Source of the DNA: CAVVZJ01 sp963752755
GTDB taxonomy: Bacteria > Planctomycetota > Planctomycetia > Isosphaerales > Isosphaeraceae
Assembly: GCA_963752755.1 (NCBI GenBank)
Contig: CAVVZJ010000004.1
Location: 496,001-560,000 of the forward strand
Direction: 5' to 3'
DNA length: 64,000 bases
Each line of letters opens with the position of its first letter. The first letter of the stretch is position 1. The notes under the pieces were generated by a model. The model did no database searches, had not been told where the DNA came from, and saw only the letters and a program-made list of their open reading frames with translations. The translations under genes were made by a program, and so were the position numbers. This document shows, one piece after another, positions 20,447 to 29,673 of this stretch.

Positions 20447-21535
20447 ATGGCCAACCATCAAGCGAAAGCCAAGGAGACAAAGAAACGCCAGGAGACAACG
20501 ACCGAGGATCGCTACGAGGAAGCGATCCCCGAAGCGACCGGAGCCGCGGCCGGCCTCGCGACAGGCGCAGCCATCGGTGCCATGGTCGCCGGCCCACTCG
20601 GCGCCGCGCTCGGTGCGGCCGTCGCCGGCCCGATCGGCGCGGCCCTCGGAAAGGCCACCGACTACGACGAGGCCGAACCCACCTTCCGCGAGCACTGGGA
20701 GTCCGAGCATCGCGACCAGGTCGACTGGGATCACGCCTCCCACGCCTATCGCTATGGCTGGAACAGCCACGACAAGGACCGGTATCACTCGATCGCCGAC
20801 TACGAGAAGGCCCGTCCTGAGCTGAAGCGATCCTGGAACCAGAAGGGCCGCTTTGACGAGATGGAGTCGATGGTCCGGACCGGCTGGGAAGGCCGGCTCC
20901 GCCAGCGGATCGAGGCTGGCGACGAGGCGATTCTGCCCGTCGTCGAGGAGCGTTTGAAAGTCGGCAAGCGTCAGGTCGAGACCGGTGGCGTGAAGGTTCG
21001 CTCGCATGTCGAGGAGACCCCGGTCGAGCAGCAGGTCCGCCTCCACGAGGAGGAAGTTCACGTCCGCCGCCGGCCCGTGGATCGTCCCGTCCGCGCCGGT
21101 GACGCCGCGCTCGTCGAGGGCGAGCTGGAATTGACGGAGACCGCCGAGGAGGCCGTCGTCGCCAAGGAAGCTCGCGTGGTCGAGGAGGTCGTTCTCGAGA
21201 AGCAGGGCCGCGACCGAACTCAGACCGTTCGCGACACCGTCCGCCGCACCGACGTGGACGTCGTCGAGACGGACGCTCCCGAGTTCCAGACCTACGACAC
21301 CGAATTCCGTGCCGACCACCGCACTCGCTTCGCCGGTCGCGGTCTCACCTACGCGCAGGCGACCCCCGCCTACCGCTACGGCTGGGATCTCGCCCGCGCC
21401 AGTCGCGCCAACGATCGCTGGGAACGCATCGAGCCCCAGGCCCGTCGCCACTGGGAAGAGCGCAACCCCGGCACCTGGACCCAGTTCAAGGACGCCATCC
21501 AACACGCCTGGGAGCGCGTCCGCGGCGAGCGTTGA
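20447..21535 (+). CDS. DUF2382 domain stress-type protein with glycine-zipper segment
   Basis: An intact 362-residue protein; ATG at 20447 has GGAGG ~7 bp upstream. The order is: charged N-terminus; a glycine-zipper membrane-like segment at residues ~32-67 (AAGLATGAAIGAMVAGPLGA and AVAGPIGAALGKA); a repeated Y-R-Y-G-W motif (SHAYRYGWNSHDK near residue 100 and TPAYRYGWDLARA near 305); and a central DUF2382 domain (ILPVVEERLKVGKRQVETGG, VEQQVRLHEEEVHVRRRPVD, KEARVVEEVVLEK). The flanking YRYGW segments look like a domain split by or duplicated around DUF2382. Such proteins are often part of general stress responses; the mechanism is unknown. A clear terminator follows. Confidence 0.88.
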   Translation: MANHQAKAKETKKRQETTTEDRYEEAIPEATGAAAGLATGAAIGAMVAGPLGAALGAAVAGPIGAALGKATDYDEAEPTFREHWESEHRDQVDWDHASHAYRYGWNSHDKDRYHSIADYEKARPELKRSWNQKGRFDEMESMVRTGWEGRLRQRIEAGDEAILPVVEERLKVGKRQVETGGVKVRSHVEETPVEQQVRLHEEEVHVRRRPVDRPVRAGDAALVEGELELTETAEEAVVAKEARVVEEVVLEKQGRDRTQTVRDTVRRTDVDVVETDAPEFQTYDTEFRADHRTRFAGRGLTYAQATPAYRYGWDLARASRANDRWERIEPQARRHWEERNPGTWTQFKDAIQHAWERVRGER

Positions 21536-21558
21536 GCGATCGCCTCGCCTGCGATCCT

Positions 21559-21599
21559 AACCCGGCCGGGCGGTCCGCCGCCGCTCGGCCGGGTTTTTT
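21559..21599 (+). terminator. Rho-independent terminator after DUF2382 gene
   Basis: CCCGGCCG (21561-21568) pairs with CGGCCGGG (21586-21593), extended by AA/TT, and runs into TTTTTT at 21594-21599. It lies ~25 bp beyond the stop codon. Confidence 0.92.
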
Positions 21600-21681
21600 G
21601 TCGGGCGTGGGCCGTACCGCACTTCATCATCTCGCCGACGGCGTGCGACCCAGTTTTCCTGCGAGATTAGGCCCGGCCGAC

Positions 21682-22846
21682 TCATCGCCGGGTCGCTTCG
21701 TCTCGCCGCGCATCGATCGCTTGCAAGGCGAGACGCGACCGGTTCACGTCCTCGAACCGCTCATCCCGCGGCAGCCTCCGAAACTGAGGGAGCATGACCC
21801 AGCCGCGAACACCTTCGCCGCCAGCGATCATGGACGCGACATCGTCACTGAGCGTGATCGTGCCATCGGCGACGAGGTGGCGAGCGTCCTGAAAAACGGG
21901 CACGTCGTAGCCGCGATGCCGCGCCATCCAGCACGACGAGCCGCGGGTGTCGCTTCTGCACTTCGCGCACAAACCGCTCCAGCTTGGCGTCGGCGCCGGA
22001 GGTGTCGCGACGGGCCTGGAGGGCGGGTGAGAGCGGCGGCAGCAGCCAGTAAACCCGGATCTGCCGCGCGACCCGGCCAGGTCGAGGAACCGATCGATAT
22101 ACCAGCGATTGACGCGATGGCACCAGAACCGGTCCGAAAGCAAGGTTCGGTGCTCTGACTCCGGCACCTCGCCGACGAAGGCCGGGTTTGGCGGCGTGAA
22201 CTGGCCGCCGCGGTTGACCGTCCAGTGGCGGAGATAAAGCCGATTAACCTCCCGAGGCGAGGCCTCGCGACCGTCAAGCCGGCCCGCGATCCAGTCGCCG
22301 ACTTCGTGACGACAGCGATACGATGGCAGCAGCCGTCCCACAGACACCTGGCCAAAAAACTCCGGCGCTCCGGGCGACCCGGGCCAGCTCCAGAGAATCG
22401 CCCGAGATCGAGCAATTCCGGCCAGTTGCGGACGTTGTGTTCCGGCCCGCCGGTCATCAGATCGGGTGCGAAGCCAACGACGACCGCCTCGGGCCTCGCG
22501 CCCGCTTCAAGGGCTTGCTTGAGCAGATAGTAGCTTGTTGGCGCTGCGCGGCGCAGACGGCCAGGTTAAACGCCCGGCCGCCGAGCCGGGCTTCGAGAAC
22601 GCCCGGCAGCAAGCCGTGCTTCATCAGGCTCTCGCCGAAGCAGAGCACGCGGCACTCCCGGGCCTCGCGTCGAGCGGCCTCGGCGCTGAGCGACCAGGTA
22701 AGCGTGGCCGGCGAGGTGACGTCGAGCCGATGCGACGCGACCAGCCCTTCGACGCCCGCGACCAACACGAGCATGCCGAGCAATCCGACCGGCACGGGGA
22801 TTCGTCGACCCGCGCGGCGATCCTTCGCCGGTTCGGGCGGCCCCAT
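21682..22846 (-). CDS. SGNH-hydrolase-like protein, membrane-anchored (several frameshifts)
   Basis: The start at 22846 (MGPPEPAKDRRAGRRIP) leads into one membrane segment (VPVGLLGMLVLVAGVEGLVA). CRVLCFGESLMKHGLLPGVL corresponds to block I of SGNH-like proteins, with G-E-S in place of G-D-S, and AFNLAVCAAQAPTSYYLLKQ follows. The C-terminal part contains LVVLDG and VPVFQDARHLVADG, whose D-x-x-H matches block V. At least four frame changes are needed between 22540 and 21900, and the C-terminal end (DERFEDVNRSRLALQAIDAR) is in one frame to 21682. Relatives in planctomycetes are uncharacterised; some SGNH proteins of this architecture act in polysaccharide O-acetylation. Whether the Ser-Asp-His set is complete cannot be judged through the frameshifts. 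Confidence 0.55.
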
Positions 22847-22952
22847 CGCGTGAGGTCTCCTGAGAAGGACGACAGGTTCCCTGCGCCCGAACCGACCCGG
22901 CGGCCTCCGGTCCCCGGGTCGGTGGTGCGGTCGGTCGTTGCGAGCCGCGTCC

Positions 22953-23728
22953 TCAGCTCGCCTTGGCCAGCGAGAAGGCCGGCCGGGCGACCTTCGTGCC
23001 GGTCCACTTGGCCGCGGCGGTGACGAACGCCTCGATGAGCTGCATGTCCAGCGAGATGTTCCCCTCGTTCTGGGGGTGCCACTGCACGCCGATGGCGAAC
23101 CAGTCTTCCTCGGCCCACTCGATCGCCTCGACCAGGCCGTCGGGCGCGTGGGCACCGGCACGGAAGCCGAGCGGGAGCTTGCGGACGCCCTGGTGGTGGT
23201 AGCTGTTGACGCAGATCTCGCCGTCGCCGTAGATGTCCGCCATGGTCGAGCCCTTGGCCATCACGACGATGTGACGATGTTCGCCCCCCTGGGGGTCGCG
23301 GTGGGGGAAGTAGCGTGGCAGGTCTTCGGGCAGGTGCTGGTAGAGGCCGCCGCCGAAGCAGACGGTCATCTCCTGCAAGCCCAGGCCGATGCCCAAGAAC
23401 GGGCATCTTGCGCTGCTCGATCAGCTTGCAGAGCATGCCGGTCGGCGTTCTCGCGACGGTCGTTCATGACCTTGATCGAGGGGTGCGGCCCGAGCCCCAT
23501 CTTGCGGGGCTCCATGTCGTCGCCCTCGGTGAGCATGACGCCGTCGAGCAGGTCGAGGATCGGCGTCAGCTCGTGCTCGCGGGTCAAGGGCGGGATGACC
23601 ACCGGCAGACCGCCGGCGGTCAGGATGCTGTCGTAGTAGCCGCTGTGCAGGACGGTGCGGGGGGCGCGGCCCTTGGCGGGCGCGAGGAAGTCGGCATTGA
23701 TGCCGATCAGCGGGCGATCCTTCGTCAT
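22953..23728 (-). CDS. Peptidase C26 / class I glutamine amidotransferase-like protein lacking the nucleophile Cys (two frameshifts)
   Basis: The start at 23728 gives MTKDRPLIGINADFLAPAKG, then HSGYYDSILTAGGLPVVIPP and LDLLDGVMLTEGDDMEPRKM, the pattern of gamma-glutamyl-GABA hydrolase (PuuD-like) proteins. After extra bases near 23437 and 23397 the frame continues MPVLGIGLGLQEMTVCFGGG, YHHQGVRKLPLGFRAGAHAP and DWFAIGVQWHPQNEGNISLD. In active C26 enzymes the elbow reads G-I-C-x-G and the end reads W-H-P-E; here they are G-I-G-L-G and W-H-P-Q, so both the nucleophile and the acid of the triad appear replaced while the His is kept. The likely outcome is a non-hydrolytic binding or regulatory protein, although one frameshift lies only ~8 bases from the elbow and that base call needs confirming. 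Confidence 0.75.
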
Positions 23729-24130
23729 GGCGTCCCTTCCTTCCGTGTGGTTGACAGCGAAGTCCGTTCGTTGTCCGGCGCGGCCGTCCTGCCTGGGGTT
23801 GCCGAGCCGCTGGAAGCAGGTCGTCGCTCCCTGAAGCCTGCTTGGCTGGCCGTCCCGACTCCGTCCGGGATGCGGCCTCTTGCGGGGTGTGACTGAAGAG
23901 GATTGATTGGGCCGCTTCGAACGTGCTGGCCTCGTCATTCGAAGAGGTAGGTGGAGTCTAGCGACCACCCCACGGTGACTCAAGCAAAAAGCCCGGAAAT
24001 CCGGGGAATTCCCGCGATTCTCGCCGCCGTCGTCTCTGGGGAAGCCAGGTGATCAAGAGTTTGGGAAGGGCCCTTGTCGCCCCCGTGAAAGAGAGACCGG
24101 CGGTGGTAGTCTGGTGAGGATCGAGATCCC
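23729..24130. other. Intergenic region with no gene seen
   Basis: About 400 bp between the C26-like gene and the end of the TlpA gene, both on the minus strand. No frame looks coding. It presumably holds the promoter of the C26-like gene; no terminator with a T-run was found for the TlpA gene. Confidence 0.5.
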
Positions 24131-24742
24131 TCACGATCGCGGCTCCTCGCCCGATGACTTCACCAGCGATTCGAGGAAATCGACGACCTCCGGGAGGTCC
24201 CACTGCGCCGCGCCGACTTCCTGGGAGAGGATCCGGCCATCAGGACCGATCACGAACGTCGCCGGGATCGCCTCGGTCAAGAAGGGCTCCGGCGGCGGAT
24301 CGACGGATACCAGCACGGGCACCTTCATCTGCTGACGTTTCACGAAGCTCCTGACGGCAAGCTCCGAGTCGTTGGTCGCGACGCAGACGAACGCAACCCC
24401 CTTCAACCGCGCGTTCGCCGCCAGGCTGTCGATCGACGGCAACTCCGCCACGCAAGGCGGGCACCAGGTCGCCCAGAGGTTGAGGAAGACCGTCTGGCCG
24501 CGATACCGGCTGAACTCGACGGCCTGGCCGTCGAGCGTGCGGAGCGTCCAACGGTAATCCGCCCGCCGCGGTTCCAGCGGCTTCTTCAGGGAAGGCGGGC
24601 CGAGGTCGGTGGTTCGGGTTCGCGGACCGAAGAAGAAGAGAAAGGTGGACCAGGCGATCACCAAACCGAAGACGATCCACCAGACCAGGCGACGGCCCTC
24701 GTCGGTCTCCTGCCTCGGCGTGCCGGGGGCGGTTTCACTCAT
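24131..24742 (-). CDS. TlpA/ResA-like membrane-anchored thioredoxin
   Basis: An intact 203-residue protein. The N-terminus (MSETAPGTPRQETDEGRRLV) precedes one membrane anchor (VWWIVFGLVIAWSTFLFFFG, residues ~19-39), so the thioredoxin domain faces the periplasm. LNLWATWCPPCVAELPSI carries the WCPPC redox motif, and IPATFVIGPDGRILSQEVG holds the cis-proline and the typical TlpA C-terminal strand. It should reduce disulfides of exported proteins or assist cytochrome maturation. It begins only 32 bp after the stop of the spermidine-synthase-like gene on the same strand, so the two are probably co-transcribed. Confidence 0.9.
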   Translation of the reverse strand: MSETAPGTPRQETDEGRRLVWWIVFGLVIAWSTFLFFFGPRTRTTDLGPPSLKKPLEPRRADYRWTLRTLDGQAVEFSRYRGQTVFLNLWATWCPPCVAELPSIDSLAANARLKGVAFVCVATNDSELAVRSFVKRQQMKVPVLVSVDPPPEPFLTEAIPATFVIGPDGRILSQEVGAAQWDLPEVVDFLESLVKSSGEEPRS

Positions 24743-24774
24743 GGAAAGCTCGAATCGGGGGTTGGCGGTCCGTC

Positions 24775-27700
24775 TCAGTCGCCGCGGGTCTCGGCAACCG
24801 GGGCCAGGAGGTTCTCGACGGGGGCGTAATCGTCGGTCAGCACAATACCCCGCGAGCGGATCTCCAGGCCCCTCATGTCCGATTCGGGATACGGCTGCGG
24901 CTGGTGGCGCCGGCCGCTGAGGTAGAACTCCGGATCGCCGGGGCGCTTGCCCAGGTCGGCCAGATCCAGCGGCTTGCGCGAGGCGACCACGACGAACGTC
25001 TCCCGGCCGCCGCTGCCGCGCTCGGTGTTGGTCCCGAAGACGTACACGTTGGGAAACGTCAACCGCGCCGTGTTGACCCAGGCGCCCACGAACGCCCCCA
25101 GGCCCCGGGCTCGCAAGACCGAGTCGGTGATCGCCTCGGCCCAGCGGTCGCGGTCCTTGCCGAACGCTTCGATGACGTTGGCCGCGTCGTTCGCCACGGC
25201 GGGGTCGTTCGCCTGGTCCCGGAGGATCCTCGCAGATTCTTCGCCCACGGCGCGGCGGACGCCGGCCAGAGTGGACGCCACCTCGCCCGCCATCTGGCAG
25301 GCCGCGGTCTTGGCGATCGTGGCGTCGAGGTTCTCCGGCAGCGCCTTGGCCTCCGCATCGGCGGCCTTGAGCACCGAATCCAGCAGGTCGAGCACCACCT
25401 TGCGCGCGCAACGCCGTCAGAGCCTTCTCGTCATACTGCTGGAGGATCCGCGCCGGACCTTGTCGATCGCATCAGCAAGCGAACCCGGGTCGGCCTGGGC
25501 GATCGAGCGGGCGGTCTCGATCGAGCGGGCGAGGATCTGATCGATGGTCTGCAGCCCGCTTCTCGGTGTCCGACTCGGCCTCGGCGGCGGTTCGGGTGCC
25601 GTCGATCGTCCGGAGGACCATTGCCGGGGCATACGTCTCGATCTTGTCCCGCGTGTAGCGCCTGGACAAGCCCCGATCGGGCGTGATCGAGCGCGTACAG
25701 GACCTCCCGCGAGTGAGCATTGGCCAATGCCGCGCGGGCGTCGGCCGAGAGAATGCCCGGCCCGGGAAGCGTCGGGCGGCTCGGGCTCCTTGGCCTCGCC
25801 GTCACCCGGCTTCGGTTCGGGCTTCGCCGGAGGTTCCGGAAGGTTCGCGAGCCGGTCGCGGATCAGCGGGAGCAACGCCTCCCGGCTCATCACCCGCTGG
25901 GTCGGACTCGATCGCCCTGGCGGCGGCCCCGGTCGCTCGACTCAGCTCCTCCTCGAAACCCTCGTGAGCATCGCCGCGACCATCTCGTCGGCCACGTCGT
26001 CCCGGGTCTGATCGCCCCGCCAGTGGTTGCCGATCGCCGCGCGACACCAGCTCGATCATCGCCCGCCTCGGCCCATCGGCGGCGGCGGTGGCATCCGACT
26101 CATAGGCATCGATGATGTTGATCATGTACACGCCTTCCGGCGTGAGCATGTTCGCCAGGGAATCGTTGAACTCCCGGGTCGTGAGGTGCCAGGGCACGGA
26201 GAAGTCGTTGAAGGCGTCTCCATAAACAATGTCGAATCGCTTATCCTGGTGCCTCACGACGTACTGCCGGGCGTCGCCCCAGGTTGTCCGGATCGTGTAT
26301 TTCGAATTCGCATACCAGTCCTTGACCGCCTTGAGATACGCCTCGCGGCTGGCGGGCGATTCGTAGGGTCCGAAGCGGACCGTCTCACCCTCGATCTCGG
26401 CGATCCCCTCGCCGGTCTCCGGGTCGCGGAGGTACGGCCGGGGCGATCTCGCCGCAGCGCCTGGAAGTAAGCCTCGCGGCTCTCCGCGGTGCCGGCGCGA
26501 CCGAGAGTGATCGTCTTGCCGCGGATGGTCGCCACCGCCTGACCGTCGCCGGTCGTCTTCGGCTCGGGCAGGGTCCGGTCCGGCTCCGGAAGGCCGAGGG
26601 CCGCGTGGTTGGCCCGGGTCACGGCCGGGTCGATCTCGGCAACCTCCGCCCACGTCTTCGGATAAACCGCCTGGAGGTAGCGGGGGAACGTGTACGAGCC
26701 GCCGCCCAGGAACAGCGTCCCCAGCTCCAGCTTCTCCGGCTCCTCGTCGCCCGACTCTCGCCCGGGCCTGCATCAGCCGGTGGGTCACAAGGGCGTAAAT
26801 GTGCTCATAATCATAGTCGAGCTTCGTCGGACGGCCGAGGATGATGTAGCCGTGGATCAGGTTGTCCAGGACGAGCGTCCGCTTGATGCCGTCCTCCTCC
26901 ACGCCGTTGTTGACCTTGATGAAGTAATAATTGCTCTCGTCGATGTAGGCGATCGTCGGCGCTGGCGTCGTCGGGGTCGCCCTCGCTTCTCGCGGAGGCC
27001 CCAGGAGAGCCCCTGGTTGACGAGGAATTCCTTCATCCAGCCCTCCGGCAGCAGCGGCGGCGTGAACGCGATCACGCAGAGGCCCAGCGGCATGCCGGCC
27101 CAGGCGGCGTGCCAGACCGAGCCGAGCACCGTGGCGGCCAGCGCCATCGTCGTGGCGAGCAGGAGGATCACGCCCTTGGTGCCCATCCAGTCGATCAGGA
27201 GGAAGCCGGTCAGGAACGTGCCGACGAGGCTGCCGACCATCCCCCAGGCGTACACCTCGCCGATCGCCGAGCCGGTCCGACCCGACCGCCGCATTCGCTC
27301 GACGGCCAGCTTGGCCACGACCGGGCTGACCGTGCCCATCGTCACCGACGGGATGAAGAAGACGACGGCCGTCCAGAAGAGGACGCGGAAGCCCCACGAG
27401 AAGCCCGACGTGCTGATCGCCTGGCTGAGGAACTCGCCGTCGTCGCCGGCCAGCGGGCTCGGGCGGCTCGTTCTGGAAGAAGTAGCCGATCGGGTTGCGG
27501 ACCAGCCAGGTCGGCGGCGTCTCCATCAGCAGGACCAGGGCCACGCAGATCGACGCCGCCAGGAAGAGGTGGCTCGCCTGCTTCTCGTTGTCGATCCGGT
27601 CGGCCGCCTTGCCGCCGAGGTAATTGCCCAGGCTCAGGCCGCCGAGCAAGACGCCGATGACGCTCGTCCAGCTATAGACGCTCGACCCCAGGTGCCTCGT

Positions 27701-28623
27701 CACCAACCGCCCCGCCACCATCTCCAGCGCCATGAACGCCAGGCTCGCCACGAAGGCCAGGATGCGCGAGGTCGGCCAGGCTCGGGCGTTCCTCATCGTC
27801 CGCGACCTTCGAGCGAACGGGCCGGACCGTCTCCCGGAGCGTCCGCCAGCCGCCCAGGCCGCGCCAGGCGATCACCGCCATCACGAGCGTCAAGGCGTGG
27901 CCGATCCCGGCCCAGGCGTTGACCTTCACCGTGCCCACCTGGAGCCCCGGCGTGGCCAGCCAGCCGCCGATCGATTCGAGCGACCCCAATGCGAGCAGGA
28001 CGCTGGCCGCCAGCCCCAGCAAGGCCGTCACCAATCCCGTTCGCCAGCGCCGCGGCCAGCAAGGCGAGGGCGGCGGCCACGATCGTCACGATGGTCGAGG
28101 TCGGCGCGATGTAGAGCAGCCAGAAGCCCGCGAGGAACGTGCCCACGATCGAGCCGACCGCCCCCAGCGTGTACACGTCGCCGATCGCGGTGCCCGACCG
28201 TCGCGACTGCTCGACGGCCATCTTCGCCACGACCGGGCTGATCATCCCGAGCACGGTGGCCGGGATCAGGAAGTCGAGCGTGACGATCAGGACCGTGCGG
28301 AGGTCCCAGGGCAAGGCGTTGATCCCCGGCAAGCGGGCGACGTAGGCATTGATCCAGAGGCAAGCGACGGTGAGCATCGCCCCCGCCGCGTACAAGGGGC
28401 CGAGCGCCCGCCTCGGCTCGACCCGGTCGGCCAGCCGGCCACCGAGGACGTTGCCCAGGCAGATGCCGCCCAGGATGATGCCGATGACGCTCGTCCAGAC
28501 GATCAAGGACGCGCCCACATGCTGCGCCACCAGCCGGCTGGCGACCAGTTCCAGCACCATGATGCAGAGGCTGCTGAAGAAGGCGAGCGCGTAGGGGACC
28601 AGGCGGGCGAGGCGGCCGGACAT
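24775..28623 (-). CDS. Giant membrane protein: two MFS-like modules fused to a spermidine-synthase-like domain (many frameshifts)
   Basis: The start at 28623 gives MSGRLARLVPYALAFFSSLC and a first membrane module (ELVASRLVAQHVGASLIVWT, GGICLGNVLGGRLADRV, ISPVVAKMAVEQSRRSGTAI). Near 27796 a second, clearly homologous module begins (ALEMVAGRLVTRHLGSSVYS, GGLSLGNYLGGKAADRI, VSPVVAKLAVERMRRSGRTG). Then comes a spermidine-synthase-like methyltransferase-fold domain (YFIKVNNGVEEDGIKRTLVL, EIDPAVTRANHAALGL, DIVYGDAFNDFSVPWHLTTR), interrupted by a repeat-bearing insert, and a ~350-residue helical C-terminal extension ending VENLLAPVAETRGD. The 3849-bp span would encode ~1280 residues. Roughly eight shifts are needed. 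It may instead be two overlapping genes split near 27796, since the junction itself is a frame change. Catalysis of true aminopropyl transfer is not assured in this membrane subfamily. Confidence 0.65.
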
Positions 28624-28893
28624 GCGGCGGGAACTCCCGGAAGGATGGATGGTTCGGGCGAAGCGTCCACAAAGCGCGACCTTCACGATAGCCCAGCGCC
28701 CCCGCGCCACAACGGGGCACCCCCGACGGCCGAAGGGTTTCGTTCCCGGATCGCGACGTCGGTTGACGCCCCGAACAGGGCGACCTACGTTCCCCACGGA
28801 GCCTTGAGCACGACCACCGGCCCGAATCGGCTGCGCCCGGCCTGCCCGCGAGCGAGGAACGCCCGGCGCGGCGGCCCCGGAGATCGTCCGCCC

Positions 28894-29177
28894 ATGATGC
28901 CGCACCACCTCGATCACGCCGCCTGCAGCCAGTCGAATCGCCCCGCCGTCGAGGCCGCGCCGACCGTCTCTCCCGGCTGCCCTGGCCGTGGCCTGCTCGC
29001 GGCGCCGATCGTTCTCGGGGCTCGGCGGCCTGATCCTCGTCACCTCGGGCGGACCGATCACGGGCGGGCGACGCGGCGGTCCTGGCCTTGCTCCTCGTCG
29101 GCGCGATGGTGGGCGGCCGGTGGCTCGGAGGATGGCCGACCGTCGTCTGGCTCCGGCGGGGCAGGGGGGCTGGATGA
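28894..29177 (+). CDS. Possible small membrane protein (doubtful, frameshifted)
   Basis: Starting at MMPHHLDHAACSQSNRPAVE the frame can be joined, with two single-base changes, to SGLGGLILVTSGGPITGG and then DAAVLALLLVGAMVGGRWLG followed by GWPTVVWLRRGRGAG and a stop at 29177. The hydrophobic stretches with a final Arg cluster look like a short membrane protein, but no family is recognised and the required frame changes make it weak. Confidence 0.25.
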
Positions 29178-29361
29178 CGGTCGTGGTCACGACGCAAGGA
29201 CCGTCCTCCACCGAGGTCGCCGCCATCCGGCCGCCCAGCCGCCCGCGTTCCGACCCCGAGCGCCGGAGCCTCGGACGCGTCGCCCGGTCGCGGCGTCGGC
29301 GAGCCCGGCTGATGGGGTCCGGCCGTCGCTGAACGAATGGGTGTGCGAGAAGGCTCCCGTA

Positions 29362-29433
29362 GGGTGCGTCCAGTCCGCGACGACGCACCGCTTCGTGGCC
29401 CATACGATGCGTCGTCGCGGACTGGACGCACCC
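29362..29433. repeat. Perfect 26-bp inverted repeat (REP/MITE-like)
   Basis: The arm at 29362-29387 (GGGTGCGTCCAGTCCGCG followed by ACGACGCA) is exactly complementary to 29408-29433, with a 20-base spacer. As RNA or single-stranded DNA it would form one uninterrupted 26-bp stem. It lies ~240 bp upstream of the kinase gene, not directly beyond a gene end, so a mobile palindromic repeat is more likely than a terminator. Confidence 0.8.
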
Positions 29434-29673
29434 GCCAGGGGGTCTCGGGAACCTCGTCGCCCCGGCGAAGCCTTCGCCTGGCCGGGGACCGACTCGTCGT
29501 TTTTCCGCCCGGCCCGCCTTTGCTCGTCGCGCCGATTCCGGCACAATAGAGGACTTCCCGGGCCTCGGCCGAGGCTCCATCCGTGCGCCGAATCCAACCG
29601 GCGCCGCGGCCCGGCCCGGAACGTCCCTGCCCAATCCGGCCGCCGCGGCGGCGACTCACCCCGCGACCCCGCC

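Larger units (their letters stand above)
28624..29673. other. Long gene-poor region between divergent genes
   Basis: About 1050 bp separate the minus-strand spermidine-synthase-like gene and the plus-strand kinase gene. It holds one doubtful small membrane ORF (28894-29177) and a perfect 26-bp inverted repeat (29362-29433), listed separately. The long minus-strand frame running through it is Arg/Pro-rich and is not considered coding. Confidence 0.5.

Noticed and set aside
20357..21505. Minus-strand 382-residue ORF antisense to DUF2382
   Set aside because: Its composition follows the complement of a strongly charged, repetitive gene with its own ribosome binding site and terminator.
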